Under the pieces are notes generated by a model, which saw only the letters and a list, made by a program, of their open reading frames with translations, searched no databases and was not told the DNA's origin. Positions 10,440-21,318 of a stretch of DNA of 24,532 bases are shown here, in pieces. How positions within the stretch are numbered: the first letter of the stretch is position 1; each line of letters begins with the position of its first letter. Made by a program: the position numbers and the translations under genes. The DNA lies in assembly GCF_000003605.2 (NCBI RefSeq), contig NW_003139817.1:222748-247279 (forward strand). The letters are read 5' to 3'. Source of the DNA: Saccoglossus kowalevskii. Lineage: Eukaryota; Hemichordata; Enteropneusta; Harrimaniidae.

Positions 10440-10636
10440 CAGCTCCACCAAACTAAGTAGTATTAGTGCCTTATAGTAGCTTTTATTCGTCCTTTAAGTA
10501 ATACATTTTGGTTTATACGTTTCTAGTTTAATCTTGTTCTTGTTTTGTATTTTGCTTTTATTTGTTAATTATACAACCATAAAAACAACTTCTGTAGTAT
10601 GTTTTTCGTGTTGAATAAAATTATTATTATTATTAT
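10440..10636 (+). mobile_element. 3' end and tail of a plus-strand LINE
   Basis: This stretch continues from the stop at 10439. It contains AATAAA at 10614-10619 followed at once by a TTA microsatellite (10621-10636). A terminal trinucleotide repeat after AATAAA is typical of several non-LTR retrotransposons. The element is strongly 5'-truncated: no reverse transcriptase motif is visible upstream. Confidence 0.55.
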
Positions 10637-11696
10637 ATTTGATTCTATTAAAATGAATGTCAAATATTTACCATACAGCTAGAACTTGTGACAATCATCG
10701 GATAGACTTTTTCAGTCTCATAAGCACAACAGCTCATACTTAATTGAGGTTAATTGAGTGTGAAAATATTCAGAAATTAATACCCCACAGGACATTCAGA
10801 CTTTACTTTTTTATATTGCCATAATCCGACTTTAATATTTTTACGACCTAGGATTAGTTGCCATGGATACAGGTTGTTATTCACTTTTCAAGAGACTATT
10901 ACTATAATACTTTATAATTTGGTACACCTCAAGAAAACAAGACATGTACATTGTAATATTTTCAACATCCTTGGACTGTAGTTGACAAGATTTATCATAT
11001 ACTAGAGATAGCAATTAGTAAACGCCTAGGGATACAATTAACATTAATTATATTTGCAGAGAAAAAATACATCAAAATGCACTTTCTAAGGATATCATCA
11101 TAATTGATGAATTTGGTTACCATGGTGACATATGACATCTTTTAGCAAGGTCAATTACAGGACACCACCATGGCAAACTTCACAATTATGGAAGAATTGA
11201 AAGAAATGAGACATGTTGTGATGAAGAGAGTGATGTACTACTAAACTCTGGAGAGGATACTAACAAAAATACTTGACAAATTGATTCAGTTTATCAGCTT
11301 AATTTGTACCAATCAGATGAAATCAGATTCCAATTACTACTCTGATGGTTTCTACAGCTGCAAGATAGGTGCTGATATGAACATTAGTAACAGTATACAT
11401 GAGTGGAGTACCACTTCCTGTCTCTAGCGAGACTGAAATTATTTTCCTTATAAAAACCTTTACCATATACAGCAATTTAAAACAGCTGCTTTATTCACAC
11501 GTCCAGATATAATGATAAGAATAGTTATTAAATAATATGACTGAGAAGAAAAAAACACCCACAAATTGCAAGAAGTCAAAATTCACTAAACACCTGCATT
11601 TGGTGCCTGACAATTATCTAATCTTTTTACTATATATGCCTGGCACTCTACTACTGGATGGCAGCGACACTATAATCCACACAATAGGTGATTTTC
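10637..11696. other. Non-coding stretch
   Basis: AT-rich, with no coding or repeat structure recognised. The plus-strand frame 11537-11734 runs into the MITE at 11697 and is not protein-like. Confidence 0.45.
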
Positions 11697-12015
11697 CATT
11701 CACTGTGAGATATAGCATGAAAGACGTGGACTGAAAAATTGAGCGATTTTGAATTTGAATTTCTTTTTATAGGGCAATGTCGAAATATAGATCTTTTAAG
11801 ACGGGAATATTGCTTTGAGATATTTTTACTCCATCAAAACTGACCATCATCAATGTTATAGCATACATATATTATCAAGTGTAGAAATACCCCAAATATT
11901 GCGCTTGTTGAATCTCACGCAATGTTTTGATGTCCTTACTATGATATAACATTTGTCTGTCTTGTTATTACGTTCGATTTCATGCATAACGAGGAATATC
12001 GCAGTGAAACAAGTC
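11697..12015 (+). mobile_element. TIR-bearing MITE, family 3, copy 1
   Basis: It aligns in the same orientation with 22676-23030. Shared blocks include AATAGGTGA(A/T)TTTCC, GGAATATTGCTTT, GTCTTGTT, TTTCATGCATAACG / TTTCACGCATAACG and TCGCAGTGAA. The termini are inverted: the left end TTTTCCATTCACTGTGAGAT mirrors the right end read backwards (TTTCACTGCGATAT). The left end follows TA at 11695-11696, and the right-hand TA has mutated to AA. It is non-coding and more diverged than copy 2. Confidence 0.75.
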
Positions 12016-12712
12016 AATCATTCAATCTAATATATGGGATATCAATACCTAAGCTACTATTTAAAACAGGTTTGATTTTCAGTGGGCGACTCTTAAGTTA
12101 TAGATCCATTCTACTTCCTCACCAGTGACAAAGCCTCAACTAAATCTCAACAAGAAAGGTAAAAAATTCCTACACAACATCTGCAGTGGGCATGAATAAT
12201 CTCAATTTGATTTCTTCCAATCCTTTATTAAAATTGAAAGAAAAATTGATAATGCTTTGCTTATCCAGAAGAATTGTTCAGTCTGATTCAGGCGTAGGAC
12301 GTACATTCCAATAACATTATCTTTAACCAACGTCGCAAGCAGTAAAACCATTTATAGGTTACATCCACCTATCCATCCATCCATCCATCCATCCATCCAT
12401 TTGGAAAATAGTGACAGGAGGATTATAGCTAATGTATCAACCACTCTACTTTGTCATGAACAAATAATTTAATTTTTTTATGAGTTTGCCCTTTTGACAA
12501 CTTGTCATTTGTGGTGGCAAGAACATCATAGGATAATGACATTGATACGAGTTATGACTCAGGCCTCTGTTCAACCTTAGAGAGAAGTCAAGTAGTATGG
12601 CCTATTAACTTCCTGCAAGAAACAGAGCTATACATGAATGTTTTATGTACATAGCATGTCTCATTACAAAAAATATTTCTATTTTGGATCAAATATTAGT
12701 ATAATTATTTAA
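12016..12712. other. Non-coding stretch with an ATCC microsatellite
   Basis: The only structure is an (ATCC)n microsatellite at 12371-12400, about 7.5 perfect units. The rest is AT-rich intronic-type DNA. Confidence 0.6.
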
Positions 12713-12833
12713 AGGTGGTCGTCGCGCAGCGTGTGTTCAAATTTCATGTAAATAAACAATGCATTTTACACACGTTGTATACGTCGCTATGAGTCCCATA
12801 TCAAACTGGACGCGGCGCGACGACTGCCGTCCT
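12713..12833 (+). mobile_element. 121-bp TTAA-flanked palindromic MITE, family 2, complete copy
   Basis: The element is bounded by TTAA on both sides (12709-12712 and 12834-12837), as expected for piggyBac-type insertions. The left end is AGGTGGTCGTCGCGC. The right end, read backwards, is AGGACGGCAGTCGTCGCGC, so the termini are inverted apart from a small gap. The interior, including TATACGTCGCTATGAGTCCC, matches the truncated copy at 8435 in reverse. It is GC-richer than its surroundings. The short frame that starts inside it (12759) is incidental. Confidence 0.8.
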
Positions 12834-13593
12834 TTAAAGAACATTACTTGCCAGCAAGCATTTATTTTTTCAAATATCCTTTCATCACATTTGGTAGCGT
12901 TATTCTGGGTCTACCAGCAGGAAATTTACCAGATCGTGTATTATACACTTTTGTGTACAAAGTATAATTTATGAATGCTCTGTAATTAGATTACCAGTAT
13001 CTACCAGCATAACTGTATTGACCAGCAGAATTACAATACGATAAGCAAATAAAAGATTTTATGAATTACATTGTCAACATTTTCCACACTATTTATCATC
13101 ATTATATATTATGTACAAGTGTACAAAGTTACATGTTCTGAATTTGTGGCTAACTGCATTATGAACTGATCAGAACTAGACAAAACATAGCATAACTAAT
13201 AGAACCTTGCCCAGAGAATCTAGATCAGGTAAATTGTACATGTACACACAAAAATAGCTTACTTTTTGTGGTTTTAGCAACATTGCTTATTATTCATGAT
13301 TATAGATTTTTGTGGAACAAAAATTATTTTATTTTATTTGTGAGTTAATGTTTCAGCACACTTCGAAAAGAAAAAATACAAGTCATCTTTTCGGTAGGAT
13401 AAGTACAGTCAAATTGTTTGAGCGAGAAATATGATTTACACTACTTAGAGAAAATAACAACACGGCAATATATGATTACAACAGAGAGAACAACAATAAT
13501 AACAAGGACAGACATTTTTCCCTCATATAACTTTCCATTCATATACTGATAAGTAATTTAATAAAACAGGCATGATTATTTTGTACAGTGTTA
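12834..13593. other. Non-coding stretch
   Basis: Nothing beyond several ACCAGCA/ACCAGTA words between 12845 and 13030, which do not form a regular array. Confidence 0.45.
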
Positions 13594-14149
13594 TTAGAGA
13601 CATTAAGATGCGCATACGAGAACGGAACGAGAAGGGATATGTCATCGCTTTGTGCATGACCTCTGCGCGAACCAATGACGGCAGTCGTTTTGAACGTGAT
13701 CAAGGAGACTGACTTGTAGTTGATTTCTGAGAGCTTTTCTCGCTGTTAATTTTGATTAATTTTCACTTACATTGATAAAATGTTTTATATTAGAGTGATT
13801 TTGTATATTTATGATAAAAAAGAAATATTGGATGCAGTTTAGCTGATATTTATACCCACTGAAAATGCATGACATTGATCTGACCTCCGCAGAGAGTGGA
13901 TGGAAATAGCGAGAGCTCTGTCAAATGTCTGTGAACTAACTACTAATTCTGATTCCGGACGTGAAATGACATAACAAATTTTATTGGATAGATGGTTGCC
14001 AAATGATAGACGGATTGACATGGTTCTGGTTTCAGTTCTCGTTGTGGACGCTTGTACTTAAACGTTTTCTGACACCCGGGAACGTAACGCAAATGAAATT
14101 AGAACGTCAGTTACATTCTCGTTACATACACAAATCTTAAACTCTCTAA
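13594..14149. mobile_element. 556-bp DNA transposon-like element with long terminal inverted repeats
   Basis: The left end starts TTAGAGACATTAAGATG and continues to ACGAGAACGGAACGAGAA. The right end, read backwards, starts TTAGAGAGTTTAAGATT and continues to TAACGAGAATGTAACTG. The ends align over about 45 bp with scattered mismatches. TA flanks both ends (13592-13593 and 14150-14151), which suggests a Tc1/mariner-like target duplication. The interior is GC-richer than the surroundings and has no transposase. The minus-strand frame 13839-14021 inside it has no recognisable domain. Confidence 0.65.
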
Positions 14150-16415
14150 TAAATTAGTATTTTTGTTATTGTGATGAATAAAACTGCATTAAAAAAAATT
14201 GATTTTTGTCAAAAACATAAAATTTACATGGTCATTGCATGTTGCTGAAAATAAATATGTAGTCAGATCAAACCTAGTATATTTAATACTCATAACATAT
14301 GCATATCCTAATAGTGGAAGTGAGCTGGTACTTAGAGAATAAATGGGAATGATGTAATGTCTATTATTATGTTTTAACAAATTACTAAATGGACATCTAC
14401 TGGTACCAGTAAATATATTCAACAATAGGGTATGAAAAACGGTTCAATTAATATGTGAATGCAAAAAATACAGAAACGCAAATAGAAACAGGTGGTACAT
14501 AAAGAATGAAGGAATAAAAAAAATGAAAGATCAATCATCACAGGTCATAGTTACATGCACATGTATTCCTAGGGGAGAAATGAATCATATGAAGATATGG
14601 TCATATGTCCCAGGGATAGAATAAATTGAGCTTAAACTCTTCCATCCGTTTTTGTCACCTTTACGTGAACAAAAATCCATAGATGGTTTTTTTTTTTTTT
14701 TTTTTGGAGCACCACATTATTTCATATTTTTTAATCCATCATTGAGAGATACGAAAAATTACATGTAATAGCTTTCTCACAATAGGCAAGGCATGAGTGG
14801 GAAAGTACGACCGACTGGGATCAACTTAGAAAGTAATATCATACAAATTAGGCATATTGATTAAAAAGGTAATAAATATAAACTATGAATATTCATGAAG
14901 TAAACACTCCCTTGACAGTACTGCAGATACATGTAGGGTGACTATTAATGATTATTGCCTGGTTGTTACACATGTTATAACTGCTTCCCTGCTACTTTCT
15001 ATACATTTGAATTGTGTGCTGGGTTTGTGCATGGTCCTCTATTCTGTCCACTGTCCCAGTTGTTTATATTTTAGTTTCAGTCGCAAATAACTGTTGGCTG
15101 AGCATACTCAACACAGTCAGCAGATAAAATTCAAGTATAACATGGCAATTATCAGGTCTATATTAGTCTGGAGACAAGTATTTGTTACAGTCCCCTGGTG
15201 ACAGATGTACTAGTATATGACCCATGATATCTGACCACACAAACAGCATACATAATTACATCAAATGTTGCTAAACAGTCAGGGCACTGAAAATTGCATC
15301 ATAGATTGTCAATATCATACCTTCAGGTTTGTCACTGCAGTCAGAACTTGTATCAAGGCATAGGTGACATTTAAGCGAGAGTAAAACAACGTTTTGCAAG
15401 TTATTGCATGCTTCAATTTTAAACTGCCTTAAATGAATACAATATAATATTTGAATTGTGAATAGAACTTAGTATAGCAGGAATTTTCAAGTTTATTTTA
15501 TCATGAGTCTGAAATACAGTACTTGCAAGTGATAAAGGTAGCTACTCCCTGTTTGATATAGTTGTTGCTTCCTCTTAAAATAATACTTGACTGAAAAAAA
15601 AACTTGACCATCCAACCCACAGAAATTGTAAATTAAGGCTGCAGCTACATGTAAGTACCAGTGTGCCTTTAAGCCATTTCAATGAGTTATTGACACACAC
15701 ACAAATCCTGATTCTTTCTCTAAAAAAAGTTTCAATAACAACAAACCTTATAATAATTGTGTAAATAAGGCATGAATTTATTTATATACTATGCCACCAA
15801 GAGTACTCTGAAATCGCTAACTGAAAAAGAGGGGACACCTAACTCATACTTTCTCATCGCTTTTAACAAATCAAACACTGATTTTTGTTTCGCAATGTGA
15901 ATACTGCTACACATCCAAACCGACTCACTCAAATTTTTATTTTGACTCAAAAAATTACAAACCACTGTATGCTAGAGAGTAAACTGGCAGACACATACAG
16001 ACAAGAGTATTCAATCTGCCTTTAGTAAATCAGCAGGCTCTCATTTTGATACCAATTACCAGAAATGATTTTGGTTTAATACTGATGCACCAAAAGAATT
16101 AGCTAGAGTCAAAAAAGTTAAATAAGGCATTTGTAAAAGGTGAAGTGATCAGTTGAGCAATTTCATCACACAAGTTTTATGAGCACTTACATGGTGACAC
16201 CAAGTATCAGTTCATTTGACTTGTACTTTTATCATGACAAAACTTGTTAATTTAGTTACTATGCACTCCTTGTACAGAGTTGTGGGTGATTGGTTCCATG
16301 CAGAAAGCAATATTAGAATGATGCCCCCACATGCAACATGCCCATTCAATTAGACTGTTTATTTGAACAGTATCCGTACATGACTGGACTGTACAATTAC
16401 AAATTCTAAAAACCT
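14150..16415. other. Long non-coding stretch
   Basis: AT-rich, with a 19-T run at 14687-14705. Read on the minus strand this could be the poly(A) end of an old retroinsertion, but the sequence on its 5' side was not recognised. No coding pattern was found. Confidence 0.5.
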
Positions 16416-18130
16416 TCTACTACTACTGTTCTTCATCCCTTGTGAGACATAATGTGTGATGGTACACTTCCACCTGGACCTGTCTTATGCAGCACTAAAG
16501 TCTTGTGCCTTGCCTCAAGTCAGTCTCATCTCTGCAGGACAGATATTACAGTCCAGTGCTATGTGGTTTTTGGGGCATCTTGGTTTTCTTTTGCCAGGTC
16601 ACGTTCATCTCAGAGTGACTTTTGGGACGTGGTCTTGTTCCATTCTAAGTATGTTGTCCAGCTATCTCATGCATCAGAGTTGGTTAATACTACAACACAG
16701 TTGTAGCCAGTTTTTCTGTAAAGAGCCTTGCTTGAGGTTGTATTTGGTCAAAACATTACATGGAAATTATCTGTTGTGGAAGACTCCAATTCACTTCATG
16801 TTACTTCTGATCACTTGCTTGTACTTTTGCGAATTACAGATGGGCTGTAGTCGAGCAAGAGTTCTCCTAGCCTTTCCTGGCCTTGCCTTAATGTCTATAT
16901 GCGCTCTGTTATCAGTATTGAAGAGAATAAAGTAGACCAGTGCTTGTGACTGGTATGTCAAGTGTTGAGTTGACACACAGGAGTTGAGTTAACTATGGCT
17001 TTCGAGATTACCAAAACTTTTAAAAACTGCCAGCAAATAAATAATAAATTGAAATAAAAAATAAAATGAAGTACCAGTGTAATTAAAAAAATGAGAAAAA
17101 AATAAAGCCCAAACTGGGATCTTATTTAAATCAGATTGGGTGTTCTAGATGGGCAAGAAGTGTCCTTTGAATACTCCTGTTTTTGTCAGAGGTTGTCCAA
17201 TCGATCCAATTGCTCAATCGATGGTTATTAGGAAGAGAATAAGGGAGATGATGCAGTCTCCAAAGAATTTTCTTATCAGTGTTACAAACTTAGGTGGAAC
17301 AGCATATGAATTATCCAGAGGGTATACCAATCCATATTGTCAAAGGCCTTTCAGAAGTCAATGAAATTGATAAAAAGCAGGTTGGTCCACTCCATACACA
17401 CTGCTTCTAAACGCAAATGTCTGGTCAATACACCATCTGCCTTTCCTGGACCCTGTTTCTTCATGCCTCAGGTTATTGTCGATGGCTGAATCAATTCTGC
17501 ACACGAAAAACACTGCAGAATACTTTGCTGGAAAGTGTAATTCCTCTCCTATTGTCACAAACTTTAAGGTTTCCTTTTTTTCAACAGGTAACTTCAAAAT
17601 TTCTCTTTTTGGTCTAGTCATCTAGAATGGTGTTGTTATCGCTAAATAAAAACAGGTAACAGGTAACCAATAAAAACAGGTAAACGGTAACCAGCTGTAA
17701 GCATCTTGGTATAAAGTAGAGTCAATTCCAGCAGCTTTGCCAATTTTCATTTCTCCTGATCTCAACATGTTAAGCAGGGCTGATGTAAACGTCAAGGATG
17801 TCATGCATAGTTTAGGGCACATTGCAGAAGTATTTTTCCCATCTAGCTGCTTTCTCACTTCAGTTTCAGTCTTCATTTTAAGACAGTTGATGTTGTTACC
17901 ACATAGATGCTTGATCTGCAGCATGCTTAGTCTATAATATTTGCAAACTTCTCAACAAGATCCTTTACCACTTATAGCTTTTCTCTTGACCTCTGTATAT
18001 CCTTGTTCTAATAGACTTCTTAGACCGCTTCTTGGAGCCATGGTGACTTCCGGCTTCAACTGTTCCCTTTCTTCTATTTTCAGTCATGATCCAGCTGTTA
18101 ACCATACCTTATTTTTTCTGTTTCCTGTAG
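16416..18130 (-). pseudogene. 5'-truncated, decayed LINE reverse transcriptase
   Basis: Read on the minus strand, fragments in shifting frames follow the order of a non-LTR endonuclease-reverse transcriptase. A linker (WLKIEERK, KKRSKKSIRT) lies at about 18100-17980. Then come GKAAGIDS (about 17740), an RT block with AIDNNLRHEETGSRKGR and CIDQTFAF (17470-17405), and FIDF-stop-KAFDN (about 17369-17338). KFVTLIRKF and LILFLITID follow at about 17290-17215. C-terminal blocks are DIKARPGKARRTLARLQPI (16884-16830), PNTTSSKALYRKTG, LRMEQDHVPKVTLR, and finally DRSRWK at 16484-16467. It ends in a trinucleotide tail (AGT on the minus strand, 16416-16428). Stops, frameshifts and loss of the segment that should hold the catalytic F/YADD box (an AT-rich 170 bp at 16980-17150) show it is dead. 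The endonuclease domain is absent. The clade is not settled, but it resembles elements often mislabelled 'craniofacial development protein 2-like'. Longer plus-strand frames here are antisense shadows. Confidence 0.85.
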
Positions 18131-18260
18131 CCTAAGGCCTTAATTGCTATCTAAAATCATTCCAAACCCATTAATTGCAATTAAAAAGAATAATACATTT
18201 TTGCAATCAGCATGAATTCAATTTAACATGAATTCACAGGATACACTGTACAATCATATA

Positions 18261-18440
18261 CCGTAAAATCTGTATTAGAAGCTGCATCCCTAATAGAAGT
18301 CGCACTCATTCTTTCAGAATAATTGAGAACCAAAAATTTATCATTTCTCATATGTGTAGATGCTCTAATTGAAACCGCATCCCCTTTAATGCATTGTACC
18401 ATTTTAATAGAAGCCGCGGTTTCTAATACAGATTTTACAG
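18261..18440. mobile_element. 180-bp TA-flanked palindromic MITE, family 1, copy 2
   Basis: It starts CCGTAAAATCTGTATTAGAA and ends TAATACAGATTTTACAG, with TA at 18259-18260 and 18441-18442. It aligns end to end with the reverse complement of 90-270, including CATTTCTCATATGTGTAGATG and CCGCATCCCCTTT. It is non-coding. It sits about 130 bp beyond the 5' truncation point of the LINE. Confidence 0.85.
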
Positions 18441-18442
18441 TA

Positions 18443-19413
18443 CTCAGTCATTACTACCCTGGTCACTCTAGAACAACAATCAGAAAACAGGTGGTTGATT
18501 TGTCACATGATATTTGCTTTTTTTACAACAAAGTTAGAACGATATAAACTGATAACCTTTTATTTATGTTGTTTAGAGAAATAATTTAAATGGGTTGAAT
18601 ACAACAATATCAGATAAAACAATAAGCAGCACTTGTGCCGAATTATCATGTTTATTGTATTCACACCAGATGATAGTAAGTGGTTTTAGTAGACAGTTGA
18701 TATACAGTCCATATATTCAGTATCAATTACTCTCAAAAAATATTCACTCTATGTGCAGGTCCCTGTTCAGTTTGCAAAATGTTGCTTCTTAATGAAATCA
18801 GACTAAAAACATACATGACAGTTGGGAGCAAAGTTGATGTGAGTTTGAAGCAATGTACAAGTAGTATAATATGACAGCATATCTGTAAAATAGAATAGGT
18901 GAAGAGTGCATTGAATGTACCAGTCAAATACCATTGCAGATCTCAAAATCAATATTTTACATTACAACTTTGTGCACTCTTACTGCCCTTAAAATAGGAA
19001 TATGTCTAATGAAAAGTGACTTAAAATACTTTGGGGATTTCTTTCCGGAATACAACTAGTTTGAACTAAAGACAGAATATTACATGCCTGACAGTAAGCC
19101 TGCCAACATAGTTTGTCATCAGAAGCAGCTGGGAATGTAGCAATACAATGCCTGAAAGGGTATATCTCATTAAATATTTAAACGTATACATGACACATCA
19201 ACATTCACATACTACCGCATATTAAAATAAGATAACTACAAATCTACTATCATATATTAAAATATTACAAAGATTTATTTTCTCTTTCAATCATATTGAC
19301 AAACAGATCAATGAACAAAGTTTGCAACAATGATAACATACATGTACCAATTAATAATAATAGTTTTGTTTGAGCAATTAGAAACCAAATGCAAGAAAAT
19401 CAAATGTAATACA
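18443..19413. other. Non-coding stretch
   Basis: AT-rich with no recognised coding or repeat structure. Short frames at 18595-18792 and 18733-18927 overlap on opposite strands and have no protein signature. Confidence 0.5.
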
Positions 19414-20650
19414 ACAAAGCAGCCAGTCGACTGAGATAGCTCCGCTGTTAGCAATGCACATTTCAATTAAAGAACAGAAGATATCATTAGAAAATGATAC
19501 AATATGTATAATATCAAAGCAATCGGACTTGCTGTTTTCAACAAGAATTTGAAAATATCACTGTTTACCAAAAATGACAAAAATATTCATTGAAAATTAG
19601 AGAATTGTAGATATCATCATGAAATGAACAAATTTAAGAGAGGTCTACCCAAGGTACATATACACCAAGTATCAAAGTATTCAGGCTTGCAGTTTTCAAG
19701 AAGAAGTCAAACAAGCAGCCTGTCGGCTGAGATAGCTCCGCTGTTAGCTATGCACATTGCAATTAAAGAACAGAAGATATCATTAGAAAATGAACAATAT
19801 GTTTAGTATCAAAGCAACATGACTTACTGTTTTCAACAAGAATTCAAAAATATCACTTTTCACCAAAAATAATCATCAAAATTAGATAATTGAAGATATC
19901 ACCACGAAATTAACAAATCTGAATAAGGTCTACATGTAGTACCTATATATGTAATATAAAAGCAATCAGACTTGCGGTTTTTAACAAGAAGTCGAAAATA
20001 TCACTTTTTACCAAAAATGACAAAAATATTCACCAAAATTAGAAAATTGAAGATATCATTACAAAATGAACAAATCTGAGAGAGGTCCACATGTAGTACC
20101 TACATGTATATATGTAATATCAAAGCAATTGGACTTGCAGTTTTTAACAAGAAGTCGAAAAAATCAGTTTTTACTAAAAATGACAAAAATATTCACCAAA
20201 ATTAGAGAATTGAAGATATCATTACAAAATGAACAAATCTGAGAGAGGTCCAAATGTAGTACCTACATGTATATATGTAATATCAAAGCAATTGGACTTG
20301 CAGTTTTTAACAAGAAGTCGAAAAAATCAGTTTTTACCAAAAATGATGAAAATATTCACCAAAATTAGAGAATTGAAGATACATGTATCATCATGAAATG
20401 AACAAATCTGGGAGAGGTCTCCCCAAGATACATATACATCAAGTATCAAAGCATTCAGGCTTGTAGTTTTCAAAAAGAAGTCGAAAAAGTAAAACATTGA
20501 CATAGACGACGACGATGGACAATCACTCATATGATAAGCTCCGCTCGACAAAGTCAACAGCGGAGCTAAAAAGTAAAAAGTTGACATGGACAATGGACGA
20601 CAACGGACAATCACTTGTATGATAAGCTCCGCTCAACAAAGTTTGCAATA
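19414..20650. repeat. Complex tandem repeat array
   Basis: Two larger units with AGCTCCGCT at 19438 and 19734, spaced 296 bp, are followed by units of about 157-169 bp. These carry CAAATCTGA(G) at 19914, 20071, 20234 and 20403 (diverged form at 19629). Each shorter unit contains AATATTCACCAAAATTAG, AGTACCTA(CATG)TATATATGT and TTTTTAACAAGAAGTCG. The array ends in two units of about 88 bp (20490-20645) sharing TTGACATGGACAATGGACGA-like and ATGATAAGCTCCGCT text. The units at 20071-20400 are nearly identical, so expansion was recent. It is non-coding, and the minus-strand frame across 20327-20614 is a by-product. Confidence 0.85.
20537..20567. repeat. Perfect 9-bp hairpin at the array end
   Basis: AGCTCCGCT (20537-20545) and AGCGGAGCT (20559-20567) form a perfect stem with a 13-base loop. 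The same AGCTCCGCT word occurs unpaired at 19438, 19734 and 20625. It may be the terminus of the repeat family that seeded the array. Confidence 0.7.
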
Positions 20651-21318
20651 CATACATGTACAAGCCTCAAGTTGTGTCTAACTAATTCAGGTGAAAATCA
20701 TGCATGCACACTACCTAATCAATGTGCACTATTTGTACAATGAACCAATCAGGACTGGCATTTGTTGACAGTCACGGTATTGATTGTAAAAATGTAAAAT
20801 TCTTTCCAGATATTCAGTTCAGGTTAACAAAAACTGAGAATGACATGCAGTGATCACATGATCAAATGGTGTATGGACTTCAATCAGTTGTTGGCTGTTA
20901 ATTAAAGTTTGGGTAAAGCATGTTAGACAACAAAACACTCCTGAACCATCTATCATACATTGACATAGGGGTTAATTACAATATGTGACAGACTTGAAGC
21001 ATAGTACTGCCTCATCTACTGCACAGAATATGGATTCAAAACTAATTGCTACCTCCATTGTAATAACACCAAGTCACTGTCACTGTCACTGATATTCACT
21101 AATATGAAACTGAAGAATATAGTTCAATGTCATAAAAGTACAGAAAACAGAAAATAGAATATCCTATCAGGGAGTCAGTCACTGGAGAATTTCCTGTATT
21201 ACTGATACACTATATATATGGCTGAGCAAAAACCTCAAGTTGGATCAAACTTCAAATTTTATTGTTGTGGAGTTTTTGTATTCTCCATTCTGAGGATGTG
21301 TTTGATATGTCCATGCTT
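20651..21318. other. Non-coding stretch
   Basis: No coding pattern beyond frames that run into the minisatellite. It contains a CACTGT triplicate at about 21075-21090. Confidence 0.45.

Noticed and set aside
14687-14705. 19-T run as the poly(A) tail of a minus-strand processed copy
   Set aside because: The sequence on the would-be 5' side was not recognisable as a gene or known retroelement, and no target duplication was seen.
16456-16935. A 159-codon plus-strand open frame, the longest in the window
   Set aside because: It lies antisense to the clear LINE C-terminal blocks (RTLARLQPI, DRSRWK) on the minus strand, and its own product shows no domain pattern.
17149-17364. Plus-strand frame of 71 codons
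   Set aside because: It is antisense to the LINE reverse transcriptase region with KAFDN and KFVTLIRKF on the minus strand.
20327-20614. 95-codon minus-strand frame
   Set aside because: It lies entirely within the tandem repeat array and its end units, so it is a repeat by-product.
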